A DNA stretch of 64,000 bases from JL08 sp963765555 (GTDB taxonomy: Bacteria; Pseudomonadota; Alphaproteobacteria; Rhodobacterales; Rhodobacteraceae). This document shows positions 7,949-16,533 of the stretch, piece by piece. The first letter of the stretch is position 1; every line of letters begins with the position of its first letter. The translations under genes and the position numbers were made by a program. Location of the stretch: assembly GCA_963765555.1 (NCBI GenBank), contig CAVXWX010000001.1:310001-374000 (forward strand), written 5' to 3'. The notes beneath the pieces were generated by a model. It saw only the letters and a program-made list of their open reading frames with translations, was not told where the DNA came from and made no database searches.

Positions 7949-8839
7949 ATGCAATTGGCCAAGTTGAAAGATCACACAGATTACATTATTGCGCCTGACC
8001 CGTCTGCGTCGGGATTGACGCGCGCCGTTGACGGGACGGATCAGGATGGCAAGGTCAGCCACATTTCCGTTGTGGAAGAACGTCCCTTGACGATTTTCCT
8101 GAACAGTCAGGAAATCGTGACGGCGATGACAATCGGGGATTATCCTGAATACCTCGCGCTTGGATTTCTGCGCAACCAACGCATGCTGAGCCTTGAGGAT
8201 GTTGTGACCGGTGTCGATTATGACGCGGACCTTGAGACGATTGTGGTGCGCACCGCTGTCAAAACCGATTTCGAAGCAAAGATGCGCAAGAAAACGCGGA
8301 CAAGCGGTTGCGCGGTGGGCACGGTGTTCGGCGATATGATGGACGGGTTGGAGGGCGTTACCTTGCCCGAAACCAGCATGCGGACCTCTTGGCTTTATAC
8401 GTTGTCGGCTAAAATCAATCGCACGCCGTCCCTCTATCTTGAGGCCGGCGCGATCCATGGCACTGTTCTGTGCGAAGAGGACCGCCCTTTGGTTTATATG
8501 GAGGATGTGGGCCGCCATAACGCTGTCGATAAAATTGCCGGTTGGATGTTGAAGAACAAGGTCCCGGCCGAGGGCAAGATACTGTACACGACAGGGCGTT
8601 TGACATCTGAAATGGTGATCAAGACCGCCCTTATGGGAATTCCGGTGCTGGCGTCGCGGTCCGGGTTTACGGCGTGGGGCGTTGAGATTGCGCGGGATGT
8701 CGGGCTGACGTTGATAGGACGGGTGCGGGGGCGCAGGTTTGTCTGTCTTTCGGGCGAAGAACGTCTGATCTGGGATGCGGATCCGGAACAGGTGGCGGAT
8801 GAACCAAGCAAATCGGGCCGCAAAGGGGCCAAGACATGA
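7949..8839 (+). CDS. fdhD: Formate dehydrogenase accessory sulfurtransferase FdhD
   Basis: A 296-residue FdhD-family protein: VVEERPLTIFLNSQEIVTAM, DYPEYLALGFLRNQRML, VYMEDVGRHNAVDKIAG and SRSGFTAWGVEIARDVGLTLIG. FdhD carries sulfur from IscS to the molybdenum cofactor so that formate dehydrogenase is active. The active-site loop reads RTSGCAVG with a single cysteine, Cys121. The position of the second cysteine in the Escherichia coli CxxC loop is Gly124. It overlaps mobA by four bases and heads a Moco operon. No formate dehydrogenase structural gene is in the window. Confidence 0.93.
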   Translation: MQLAKLKDHTDYIIAPDPSASGLTRAVDGTDQDGKVSHISVVEERPLTIFLNSQEIVTAMTIGDYPEYLALGFLRNQRMLSLEDVVTGVDYDADLETIVVRTAVKTDFEAKMRKKTRTSGCAVGTVFGDMMDGLEGVTLPETSMRTSWLYTLSAKINRTPSLYLEAGAIHGTVLCEEDRPLVYMEDVGRHNAVDKIAGWMLKNKVPAEGKILYTTGRLTSEMVIKTALMGIPVLASRSGFTAWGVEIARDVGLTLIGRVRGRRFVCLSGEERLIWDADPEQVADEPSKSGRKGAKT

Positions 8840-9456
8840 AGCAACCTTTGGGTGTGATACTGGCGGGCGGGTTGGCCAGCCGGATGGGCGGTGGTGACAA
8901 GGGTTTGCTGATGTTGGGCGGCGCCCCCATTCTGACCCACGTAATTGACAGGCTTGAACCGCAGGTTGCATCGCTGGCCCTGAACGCAAATGGTGATGCG
9001 GCACGTTTTGCGGCCTTTGGTCTGCCTGTTCTGCCCGATACAGTTGACGGATTTGTTGGGCCATTGGCCGGTGTTCTGGCTGGTTTGGATTGGGCGGCTT
9101 CGCAAGGCGCTGATACAATTGTGACGGCTGCGGCGGACACACCGTTCTTTCCCTGTGATCTGGTGCCGCGCCTTCTGGCTGCGGCCGAAGGTATGGCGGC
9201 GCCTTTGGCTTTGGCAGCGACCCCTGATCCGGTGCGGAGCAGGGTACGCCATCCGACCTTCGGGCTTTGGCCGGTTGCACTGCGCGAAGATCTACGCACG
9301 GCGCTGGAACAAGGCGTGCGCAAGGTGGTGGTCTGGACCGAACAACATGACGGTCGCGAAGCCTTGTTCGAAACAAACGGAATTGACCCTTTCTTTAACG
9401 TGAACACGCCGGCAGATCTGGTCGCCGCGCAATCTGCACTTGAGGCCGCATCATGA
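8836..9456 (+). CDS. mobA: Molybdenum cofactor guanylyltransferase
   Basis: A 206-residue nucleotidyltransferase. The N-terminal GTP-binding motif LAGGLASRMGGGDKGL lies at residues 9-24 and the metal-binding region AADTPFFPCDLV near 98-109. MobA joins GMP to Mo-molybdopterin to form MGD, or bis-MGD, used by formate dehydrogenases and DMSO-reductase-family enzymes. It overlaps both neighbours by ATGA junctions, placing it in the fdhD-mobA-mobB-moeA operon. Confidence 0.93.
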   Translation: MKQPLGVILAGGLASRMGGGDKGLLMLGGAPILTHVIDRLEPQVASLALNANGDAARFAAFGLPVLPDTVDGFVGPLAGVLAGLDWAASQGADTIVTAAADTPFFPCDLVPRLLAAAEGMAAPLALAATPDPVRSRVRHPTFGLWPVALREDLRTALEQGVRKVVVWTEQHDGREALFETNGIDPFFNVNTPADLVAAQSALEAAS

Positions 9457-9944
9457 GGATTTTCGGAGTTGTCGGCTGGAAAAATGCGGGCAAAACAGGC
9501 CTTATGGAACGGCTGGTGAGCGAAATTACTGAACGTGGATTTACGGTTTCAACCGTCAAACATGCGCATCACACCTTTGATGTGGACCATGCAGGCAAGG
9601 ATAGCCATCGGCATCGGGTGGCGGGCGCGACCGAAGTTTTACTGGCGTCGCGCAACCGGTTCGCACTGATGCATGAATTGCGGACGGAAGAGGAGCCAAC
9701 GCTGGACATGCTTTTGAAAAAGCTGGCACCGGTGGATCTGGTGCTGATCGAAGGCTACAAACGCGATCTGCACCACAAAGTTGAAGCGCACCGCGCCGAA
9801 ACCGGCAACCCGTTGATTGCGCCGGGTGATGATACCGTGCGGGCCGTCGCATCGGACGTGCCGCTTGATCTGGATCGGCCGGTTTTTGATTTGAACGATA
9901 CCGTGTCCATCGCGGATTTCATTCTGGCCGAGGTCGGATTGTGA
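9453..9944 (+). CDS. mobB: Molybdopterin-guanine dinucleotide biosynthesis protein B
   Basis: A 163-residue P-loop GTP-binding protein. Walker A is GWKNAGKTGL at about residues 8-17, followed by VSTVKHAHHTFDVDHAGKDS and VLIEGYKRDLHHKVEAHR, all typical of MobB. The family assists MobA in MGD formation but is not strictly required in E. coli. It overlaps mobA upstream and the moeA fusion downstream by four bases each. Confidence 0.93.
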   Translation: MRIFGVVGWKNAGKTGLMERLVSEITERGFTVSTVKHAHHTFDVDHAGKDSHRHRVAGATEVLLASRNRFALMHELRTEEEPTLDMLLKKLAPVDLVLIEGYKRDLHHKVEAHRAETGNPLIAPGDDTVRAVASDVPLDLDRPVFDLNDTVSIADFILAEVGL

Positions 9945-12022
9945 CACCTTATGACACGTTCATTATGGTGGATTGGTCAGGTGGAAATGATCGCGGCCCA
10001 AAACCGGTAAAGGATGCCATCTGGGCCTGCGTCGCGCGTGCGGGTCGCGCTGAAACGCCGATCTATCACCGCAACCGGCAGGTGGCGGAAAAATGGATTA
10101 CAGATACTCTGAATACTGAGGTCTCGGCCGGTCGGCGGTGCATGATCGGTTTTGATTTCCCGTTTGGCTACCCGGTGGGGTTCGCGCAGGCGTTGACCGG
10201 GCAAGCAGACCCGTTTGCCGTTTGGGACTGGTTCGAAAGCCGGATTACAGATGCCAGATCGGACAACAACAGGTTTGATCTGGCCGGTGAAATCAATCTG
10301 GCACTGGGCAGTAATGGCCCGTTCTGGGGCAATGCGCTGAAACGCGATATTGTGGGCCTGCCCCGTACCAAAAAGGAATACATCAATCCGTTTCCTGATC
10401 GAAGAAGCGTTGAAATGCAGGCCGCAGGGGCGTTCACCTGCTGGCAATTGGCCGGTGCAGGTGCCGTAGGATCGCAGGTGATGATGGGGCTGCCGGTTCT
10501 GGCGCGGTTGCGCCGTGCTTTCTCAGATGTGTTGGCCGTTTGGCCGTTCGAGCCGATGGACAGGCCAGTTTCTGTGGTGGAAATCTGGCCCAGCCTTTTG
10601 GGTGGGGTCGCGCCAAAGGGCGTGATCAAGGACGCGTGGCAGGTGCAGACCGTTGCGCAAACACTGTCACGCCTTGATCCTGCTTTGCTGGGCAAGATGC
10701 TGGACGTGGACGCGCCCGAAGAAGGCTGGATTTTGGGTGTTGGATACGAAACGCATCTTGCGCCTAAGAAGCCAGTGCCCCCCCCGTTGAGGAATGATTG
10801 TTTCGCACTGCCCGCGGGCGTGGATTGGACCCCTGTGGACGACGCTTTGACCATGCTGCGCGATCGGTTGAACCCGGTAACCGAACCCGAATGGATTCCG
10901 GTTTTGCAATCACGGGGCAGGGTTCTGGCCGAGCCGGTTTCTGCGCAGCGGGCCAATCCGCCTCGGGCGAATTCGGCAGTGGATGGTTACGGATTTTCCG
11001 GTGGCGTACCAACCGGGGAACACTGTTTGCCCCTGATGGCGGGGCGCGCTGCGGCAGGGGGTGATTTCAATGATCGGGTTCCGCGTGGATCGGCCGTTCG
11101 CATTCTGACAGGGGCGGCCCTGCCAGAGGGTGTCGACACCGTTATTCTGGAAGAGGACGTCACGGTTGGCCAAGGCCAGATCGCGTTTCACGGCCCGCTT
11201 AAACAAGGGGCCAACACCCGCCGCGCAGGAGAGGATTTTTCAGCCGGTGATGTGGTGTTTGGTGCCGGACAACGGATCGGTGCTGCTGATCTGGCGCTTT
11301 TGTCGGCAGCGGGTATTACACAGCTTAAAGCGCATAAGCGTTTGCGTGTTGCCGTTGTGTCCACGGGTGATGAACTCGCGGATGTGACCGCAGATGCGCA
11401 GGAAAACAACATCATTGATGCCAATCGCCCGATGCTGCTGAACATGATCGCGCGTTTCGGGTTTGAACCGGTTGATATGGGAATTTCGCCCGATAATCGC
11501 GATGCGCTGCGCGGGATGCTGGATCAGGCCGCCGCGCGCGCTGATGTTATTCTGACAAGTGGTGGTGCATCGGCGGGCGATGAAGATCATGTTTCGGCGC
11601 TGTTAAAGCAGGCGGGTGCCATGGCGTTGTGGCGTATTGCAGTCAAACCGGGTCGGCCTTTGGCCTTGGGGTTATGGAACGGCACGCCAGTGTTCGGGTT
11701 GCCGGGGAATCCTGTGGCCGCACTGGTTTGTACCCTTATTTTTGCGCGTCCCGCCATGGCTCAGATGGCCGGTGAACGCTGGCAGTTACCACAGGGGTTT
11801 GATGTTCCCGCGGATTTCGAAAAGCGCAAGAAACCGGGGCGGCGCGAATACCTGCGTGCCCGTATCCGCGATGGCAAGGCGCAGGTTTTTGCATCCGAAG
11901 GGTCAGGCAGGATCAGCGGGCTGAGCTGGGCAGAGGGGCTTGTCGAAATTGGCGATGGCGCGCGCGATATCAACAAAGGCGATCTGGTGCGCTATATCCC
12001 TTACACAAGCTTTGGGCTGTAA
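9941..12022 (+). CDS. moeA: Molybdopterin molybdotransferase MoeA with extra N-terminal RNase H-like (DUF429-like) domain
   Basis: A 693-residue fusion. Residues about 285-693 are a complete MoeA: ANPPRANSAVDGYGF, RILTGAALPEGVDTVI, VVSTGDEL, NNIIDANRPMLL, LTSGGASAGDEDH, KPGRPLALG and FGLPGNPVAALV. MoeA inserts molybdate into adenylylated molybdopterin. Residues 1-280 form a separate domain with MVDWSGG (Asp11), IGFDFPFGYP (Asp72) and VVEIWPSLLGG (Glu214). This spacing of acidic residues and the E-x-[WY]-P motif recall the DUF429/RNase H-like fold. That assignment is from memory and not certain. MoeA alone is about 400 residues, so the extension is a true added domain, read in the same frame without a break. 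It closes the Moco operon. Confidence 0.88.
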   Translation: MTPYDTFIMVDWSGGNDRGPKPVKDAIWACVARAGRAETPIYHRNRQVAEKWITDTLNTEVSAGRRCMIGFDFPFGYPVGFAQALTGQADPFAVWDWFESRITDARSDNNRFDLAGEINLALGSNGPFWGNALKRDIVGLPRTKKEYINPFPDRRSVEMQAAGAFTCWQLAGAGAVGSQVMMGLPVLARLRRAFSDVLAVWPFEPMDRPVSVVEIWPSLLGGVAPKGVIKDAWQVQTVAQTLSRLDPALLGKMLDVDAPEEGWILGVGYETHLAPKKPVPPPLRNDCFALPAGVDWTPVDDALTMLRDRLNPVTEPEWIPVLQSRGRVLAEPVSAQRANPPRANSAVDGYGFSGGVPTGEHCLPLMAGRAAAGGDFNDRVPRGSAVRILTGAALPEGVDTVILEEDVTVGQGQIAFHGPLKQGANTRRAGEDFSAGDVVFGAGQRIGAADLALLSAAGITQLKAHKRLRVAVVSTGDELADVTADAQENNIIDANRPMLLNMIARFGFEPVDMGISPDNRDALRGMLDQAAARADVILTSGGASAGDEDHVSALLKQAGAMALWRIAVKPGRPLALGLWNGTPVFGLPGNPVAALVCTLIFARPAMAQMAGERWQLPQGFDVPADFEKRKKPGRREYLRARIRDGKAQVFASEGSGRISGLSWAEGLVEIGDGARDINKGDLVRYIPYTSFGL

Positions 12023-12048
12023 CAGGCATCGGGCCTTTGGCGCGTTGC

Positions 12049-13071
12049 CTAATCAAACGTGCCGGCCACGCGGCCCAGCAGCATGAACGCGCGCGCAGTG
12101 CGGGTTTCGGACAGCGCGGAAATTTCCGCATCCGATGCCGTTTTTTCGAACTCGGCGAACATTTTGTCGAATTTCCGCAGGAAATGGTGTGCCGCATCAC
12201 GAAAGATCGGGTCCTGTTTCATGCGACCGGCAGATAGGGCCAGGGATGATCTGTCACGCACACCACCTAACGCGGCCACGCCCCGGCCCCGTGCCCCGGC
12301 GGCAAACTGGCGCCATACCTCGGGTCTGGCCATATCGGGGCGCAGATCATCCATGTAAATACCGTCTTGCGACAACAAGGTCAGCACGTCCTGTGCCGCC
12401 TGTATCAACTGCGACGCCGACCGATCCTGCAATGCACGGCGCAAAGCCGCAAACCCTTCATGATCTTCGGCGGTTTCGGGGAAATTCAAGGCGCGAATGA
12501 AATCCGACCGTTCCAGCGGTGGCGCCATATCTTCGGCACGCGTACCAAGCGCCAATTGGGTTTGGCTATCCTCGTCCGAAGTGGTTTCAGGCGGGTTTGG
12601 CACTGTACGCACCGTCGAAGTCTCCCGGCGGCTGGAAAAAGTGGCCAGCGCGCTTTCGGTTTTACGCGTGGCGGCGGCGATTTCGTCCAGTTTTCGCGCA
12701 ACAGAGGGTTCGGACGCTGTGTTCCGGCCCTGATTCTGTGCGACATATGCCTGCCGGATTGCATCAATTGCGGTCTGCAAACGCTGGCTTTCTTCGCGCA
12801 TCACGCGCGAAGATCGCGCAGCGGTTGCCGCCACCCAAATCATCGCAATCGGCATGAAGATGGCCAAGATCGTCATCAGAAACTGAAGGCTGTCAAAATT
12901 GCCTGGCTGCGCATCCTCTGGATCGGGCAGAGACAAAAAGAAGATAGCAGTGCCCATCAACCACAAGACACTCAGGCCAAGCGCAGCCACCTCGATTCCG
13001 GAAATAGCATCGCGGCGCGGTTTGTCATAAATGCCCAAGGGCGTCGGGCGTTTGGTCTCTTTATCGGTCAT
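12049..13071 (-). CDS. Conserved membrane protein with coiled coil, unknown function
   Basis: A 340-residue protein. It has a short cytoplasmic N-terminus, two transmembrane helices (about 29-48, VAALGLSVLWLMGTAIFFLS, and about 66-86, LMTILAIFMPIAMIWVAAT), then a helical, probably coiled-coil stretch with many Arg/Glu (about 90-150), a low-complexity linker (150-190) and a folded C-terminal domain (about 195-340). I do not recognise a named family. It lies 12 bases downstream of greA on the same strand and is probably cotranscribed. Confidence 0.7.
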   Translation of the reverse strand: MTDKETKRPTPLGIYDKPRRDAISGIEVAALGLSVLWLMGTAIFFLSLPDPEDAQPGNFDSLQFLMTILAIFMPIAMIWVAATAARSSRVMREESQRLQTAIDAIRQAYVAQNQGRNTASEPSVARKLDEIAAATRKTESALATFSSRRETSTVRTVPNPPETTSDEDSQTQLALGTRAEDMAPPLERSDFIRALNFPETAEDHEGFAALRRALQDRSASQLIQAAQDVLTLLSQDGIYMDDLRPDMARPEVWRQFAAGARGRGVAALGGVRDRSSLALSAGRMKQDPIFRDAAHHFLRKFDKMFAEFEKTASDAEISALSETRTARAFMLLGRVAGTFD

Positions 13072-13083
13072 CTGGCGTACCTT

Positions 13084-13554
13084 TTACGCGTAAACGATCT
13101 TGAGAACCTCATAGGATTTTTCGCCTCCCGGGGTGCGGACTTCTACGCTGTCGCCTTCTTCCTTGCCAATCAGTGCGCGCGCAATAGGCGATTTGATGTT
13201 GAGCAGGCCGTTTTCGATATTGGCCTCGTGTTCGCCCACGATTTGCCAGGTTTTTTCTTCATCGGTGTCTTCATCCACCAGCGTGATTTTTGCACCAAAC
13301 TTGATCGCGCCGGACAGTTTGGACGGATCAATCACCTCGGCAAGGCTCAGCACGCCTTCGAGTTCCTTGATTCGGCCTTCGATGAAAGACTGCTTTTCCC
13401 GCGCGGAATGGTATTCCGCATTTTCCGAAAGATCGCCATGTTCGCGCGCCTCGGCAATCGCCTTGATGATCGCGGGGCGTTCAACAGACTTCAATTGCTT
13501 CAATTCGGTTTCCAGCGCGGAATGGCCCGCGCGGGTCATAGGTATTTTTTCCAT
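13084..13554 (-). CDS. greA: Transcription elongation factor GreA
   Basis: A 156-residue GreA. It has an N-terminal coiled coil (about 1-75: MEKIPMTRAGHSALETELKQ, ERPAIIKAIAEAREHGDLSENAEYH) whose tip holds the acidic residues that reach the RNA polymerase secondary channel, and a C-terminal FKBP-like domain (IVGEHEANIENGLLNIKSPIARALIGKE). GreA stimulates cleavage of backtracked RNA. The length is exactly that of the family. A two-transmembrane protein of unknown role follows in the same operon. Confidence 0.97.
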   Translation of the reverse strand: MEKIPMTRAGHSALETELKQLKSVERPAIIKAIAEAREHGDLSENAEYHSAREKQSFIEGRIKELEGVLSLAEVIDPSKLSGAIKFGAKITLVDEDTDEEKTWQIVGEHEANIENGLLNIKSPIARALIGKEEGDSVEVRTPGGEKSYEVLKIVYA

Positions 13555-13685
13555 TAAAACTCTTCCACGCCGCTACGACGGTCCCAATACTACCTGTCAG
13601 TTCTCTGGCAGATACCTGACCCAAAGCGGCGGGGGATTGCAAGCAGAACACGCGCGGATCGTCCGGACCCGCGCGATAAGGCCGA

Positions 13686-14066
13686 TCAGGAATAGGCGAC
13701 AACTTCGTATTCGATGCCGTCGTGATCGTGAAAATAGAACCGTTTTCCCGGTTCGTAATCGGCGTGATTTTCGGGCACGAAGCCTGCGTTCTTTACCTCT
13801 GTCTCCATCGCGTCGATGTCATCCACCACAACCCCGACATGGTTCAGGCCGCCAATCGTATTGTAGTTGTTGTCGCGCGCGGCATGCGGCGCACCCGGCG
13901 AATAAAGCGCAAGGTAATGGTCTTTGGTGCCGACATGAACGCTGCGCCCATCGTTTATCGATGGGCCGGCCCAACGTATGTGCCAGCCAAATAGATCGCA
14001 CATCCAATCGGCAGTGGCATCCACGTCGGCAACGGTGAAATTCGTGTGTTCCAAATGGGCTGGCAT
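13686..14066 (-). CDS. VOC-family (glyoxalase/bleomycin-resistance-like) protein under a SoxR-type promoter
   Basis: A 126-residue protein of the vicinal oxygen chelate superfamily: HLEHTNFTVADVDATADW at the start, LNHVGVVVDDIDAMETEV in the second repeat, and FYFHDHDGIEYEVVAYS at the end. Probable metal ligands are the early His, the His in LNHVG and the Glu in IEYE. The start at 14066 is chosen because a GGAG lies just upstream and the longer frame is not conserved-looking. The gene is divergent from soxR. A SoxR box lies between MerR-type -35 and -10 elements pointing at this gene, so it is probably a redox- or quinone-induced SoxR target. Its substrate is unknown. Confidence 0.83.
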   Translation of the reverse strand: MPAHLEHTNFTVADVDATADWMCDLFGWHIRWAGPSINDGRSVHVGTKDHYLALYSPGAPHAARDNNYNTIGGLNHVGVVVDDIDAMETEVKNAGFVPENHADYEPGKRFYFHDHDGIEYEVVAYS

Positions 14067-14093
14067 ATCAGTCTCCTTTTGTTGCGTGGTCTC

Positions 14094-14124
14094 TTTGTAA
14101 TTCCTCAAGTAAACTTGAGGTCAA
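14094..14124 (-). promoter_or_regulatory. SoxR-type promoter of the VOC gene (19-bp spacer)
   Basis: Read on the minus strand: TTGACC (14124-14119) as -35, a 19-base spacer filled by the SoxR box, and TACAAA (14099-14094) as -10. Over-long 19-base spacers are diagnostic of promoters activated by MerR-family regulators, which untwist the DNA. The arrangement closely follows the E. coli soxS promoter as I remember it. Confidence 0.8.
14103..14120. promoter_or_regulatory. SoxR box (operator)
   Basis: CCTCAAGTAAACTTGAGG is an 18-base inverted repeat (8+2+8, both arms perfect). The E. coli soxS SoxR box is CCTCAAGTTAACTTGAGG, so 17 of 18 positions agree. It lies 23 bases upstream of the soxR start and 37 bases upstream of the VOC start. 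Confidence 0.9.
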
Positions 14125-14142
14125 GAGAGAAAGAGAGGCAAT

Positions 14143-14601
14143 ATGTTGAGCATTGGAGAGGTCGCAGAGCGCACCGGCCTGGCGGTGTCGGCAATCCGCT
14201 ATTACGAAGAAACGGGTTTGGTTCATCCCGGCAGGAATGCAGGCGGGCAACGCCGGTTTGAACGCGCGGATATTCGCCGCCTGTCATTTGTGATGATCGC
14301 GCAGGAGTTCGGGTTTTCCCTGCCCCAGATCAAGGCCGAACTGGATCGCCTGCCGATGGGGCGAACCCCGACCAAGCGAGATTGGGGCCGGATCAGTGTG
14401 CAGTTTCGTGACGTGCTGGATCAGAAAATCGACGCAATGCAGCGTTTACGGGATCAACTGGATGGGTGCATCGGATGCGGGTGTCTCAGCCTTGCCAAAT
14501 GCAGGCTGTACAACCCCCAAGACCGTGCAAAGATCAGCGGCACTGGGCCGCGCTATCTGATGGGGGACGTGCCGGAAACATCGGACAAGCCCGCAGAATA
14601 G
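14143..14601 (+). CDS. soxR: Redox-sensitive transcriptional activator SoxR
   Basis: A 152-residue MerR-family regulator. It has a winged helix-turn-helix at 1-70 (LSIGEVAERTGLAVSAIRYYEETGL), a dimerisation helix at about 80-108, and the [2Fe-2S] ligand motif CIGCGCLSLAKC with Cys109, Cys112, Cys114 and Cys120. The cysteine spacing is that of SoxR and not of CueR or MerR. SoxR senses redox-active compounds by oxidation of the cluster. No soxS is visible, as is normal outside enterobacteria; the divergent VOC gene carries the SoxR promoter instead. The box may also repress soxR itself. Confidence 0.95.
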   Translation: MLSIGEVAERTGLAVSAIRYYEETGLVHPGRNAGGQRRFERADIRRLSFVMIAQEFGFSLPQIKAELDRLPMGRTPTKRDWGRISVQFRDVLDQKIDAMQRLRDQLDGCIGCGCLSLAKCRLYNPQDRAKISGTGPRYLMGDVPETSDKPAE

Positions 14602-14776
14602 ACTTTAGGCTGGCAAAAATAAAAAAATGGACCAGTTTCGGCGCGACAGGGTCGTTTTGGACGGTTTTTACGCCGTGTCGTGATTGCAAGTAAGCCGCCG
14701 CTGCGATAGCCAAACGCGAAAGATTATTTCGTGCGCAGATTGGTTTGCGCCACTTACCGAACAGGAGAGCCGCGAG

Positions 14777-16426
14777 ATGGCCGAGATTGAACGCGAAGCA
14801 ATGGAATACGATGTGGTCATCGTGGGGGCCGGACCTGCCGGATTGTCTGCCGCGATCCGCCTGAAACAGCTTGATGCGGATATTAACGTCGTTGTTCTGG
14901 AAAAAGGCTCGGAAGTTGGCGCGCATATCCTGTCCGGTGCCGTGCTTGATCCTGTTGGACTTGATGCGCTGATCCCGGACTGGAAGGAAAAAGGCGCCCC
15001 CGTCAACGTGCCTGTCAAAGAAGACAATTTTTATATGCTGGGCGAAGCGGGCCAGTTGCGCATCCCCAATTTCCCGATGCCGCCGCTGATGAACAACCAC
15101 GGCAATTACATCGTGTCGATGGGCAATGTCTGTCGTTGGATGGCCGAACAGGCCGAAGCGCTTGGGGTTGAGATTTTCCCGGGCATGTCATGTTCCGAAT
15201 TGGTTTACGGTGACAATGGCGAGGTCAAAGGCGTTGTGGCCGGTGTATTCGGTCTGGAAGAAGACGGCAGCATTGGCCCCAATTCCGAGCCGGGTATGGA
15301 GTTGCACGGCAAATATGTTTTCCTGTCCGAAGGCGTGCGCGGATCGCTGGCCAAGGAAGTGATCGCGAAATACGATCTATCCAAGGGTAAAGAGCCGCAA
15401 AAATTCGGCCTTGGCATGAAAGAAATCTGGGAAATCGACCCGGACAAACATCACGAAGGCCGTGTGACCCACACCATGGGCTGGCCTTTGGGCAGCAATG
15501 CGGGCGGTGGATCGTTCATCTATCACCTTGAAAACAATCAGGTCTATGTCGGTTTCGTGGTGCACCTGAATTACAAGAACCCGCACCTGTTTCCGTATAT
15601 GGAATTCCAGCGGTTCAAACATCATCCGATGGTGGCGGACCTACTCAAGGGCGGAAAACGCGTGGCGTATGGCGCGCGCGCGATTTCAGAAGGTGGGTAC
15701 CAGTCGATGCCCAAGATGGTCGCACCCGGTGTTGCGCTTTTGGGGTGCTCGGTTGGTATGGTCAACGTGCCGCGGATCAAGGGCAACCACAATGCGATGC
15801 TGTCCGGCAAAGCCGCCGCCGAAGCCGCGTTCAAGGCCATTCAGGACGGACGTAGCGCCGACGAGTTGAGCGCCTACGAAGACGAGGTGCGCTCTGGCGC
15901 CATCGGCAAAGACTTGAAAAAAGTGCGCAATGTCAAACCTTTGTGGTCCAAATACGGGTTGATGGCTTCGCTCACGCTGGGTGGGTTCGATATGTGGACC
16001 AACACGCTTGGTTTTTCGCTGATGGGCACACAAAAGCATGGCAAAACCGATGCGGAAGCGACGGAAGAGGCCAGCAAACACACACCGATCGACTATCCAA
16101 AGCCCGACGGCAAACTGTCATTCGATCGCCTGACCAACGTTGCGTTTTCATTCACCAATCACGAAGAAAGCCAGCCCGCGCATCTGAAATTGAAAGATGC
16201 GTCAATACCGGTGGCACAGAACCTGCCGAAATACGCAGGTCCGTCAGCGCGCTATTGTCCGGCCGGAGTTTACGAGTTTGTCGAAGAAGCCGGCAAGGAC
16301 ACGCGGTTTGTCATCAACTTCCAGAACTGCGTGCATTGCAAGACATGTGATATCAAGGATCCGGCGCAAAACATCAACTGGACGACGCCGCAAGGTGGCG
16401 ACGGGCCGAATTACCCGAACATGTGA
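14777..16426 (+). CDS. Electron transfer flavoprotein-ubiquinone oxidoreductase
   Basis: 549 residues from the ATG at 14777 (AGGAG at 14763-14767). Residues 14-35 hold the FAD dinucleotide fold YDVVIVGAGPAGLSAAIRL. The middle carries the quinone and membrane-surface region (GWPLGSNAGGGSFIYH, GGYQSMPKMVAPGVALLG). The C-terminus has the [4Fe-4S] cysteines in CPAGVYEFVEE and NCVHCKTCDIKDPAQNINW. The enzyme takes electrons from ETF, reduced by acyl-CoA dehydrogenases such as the one at 2.7 kb, and reduces ubiquinone at the inner membrane. The length matches the family. Confidence 0.96.
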   Translation: MAEIEREAMEYDVVIVGAGPAGLSAAIRLKQLDADINVVVLEKGSEVGAHILSGAVLDPVGLDALIPDWKEKGAPVNVPVKEDNFYMLGEAGQLRIPNFPMPPLMNNHGNYIVSMGNVCRWMAEQAEALGVEIFPGMSCSELVYGDNGEVKGVVAGVFGLEEDGSIGPNSEPGMELHGKYVFLSEGVRGSLAKEVIAKYDLSKGKEPQKFGLGMKEIWEIDPDKHHEGRVTHTMGWPLGSNAGGGSFIYHLENNQVYVGFVVHLNYKNPHLFPYMEFQRFKHHPMVADLLKGGKRVAYGARAISEGGYQSMPKMVAPGVALLGCSVGMVNVPRIKGNHNAMLSGKAAAEAAFKAIQDGRSADELSAYEDEVRSGAIGKDLKKVRNVKPLWSKYGLMASLTLGGFDMWTNTLGFSLMGTQKHGKTDAEATEEASKHTPIDYPKPDGKLSFDRLTNVAFSFTNHEESQPAHLKLKDASIPVAQNLPKYAGPSARYCPAGVYEFVEEAGKDTRFVINFQNCVHCKTCDIKDPAQNINWTTPQGGDGPNYPNM

Positions 16427-16533
16427 TGATATCCCGGCCTTTACCAAGGATTTGAGGCATCGCGCGCCATTGCGCGTTGCCCCATAAAACCCTAGCTTAT
16501 TGCGCAAGAGCAGATAACAGCGAGGCAGGGCAT

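Noticed and set aside
7781..9376. A 531-residue open frame antisense to fdhD and mobA
   Set aside because: Pro/Arg/Gln-rich low-complexity translation with no recognisable domain; both genes beneath it are secure.
12367..13557. A 396-residue open frame antisense to greA and its downstream gene
   Set aside because: It covers the whole of greA on the other strand and has no family features.
14602..14776. Possible tRNA or small gene between soxR and the ETF-quinone oxidoreductase gene
   Set aside because: No cloverleaf arms or coding frame with a ribosome site found; treated as promoter region.
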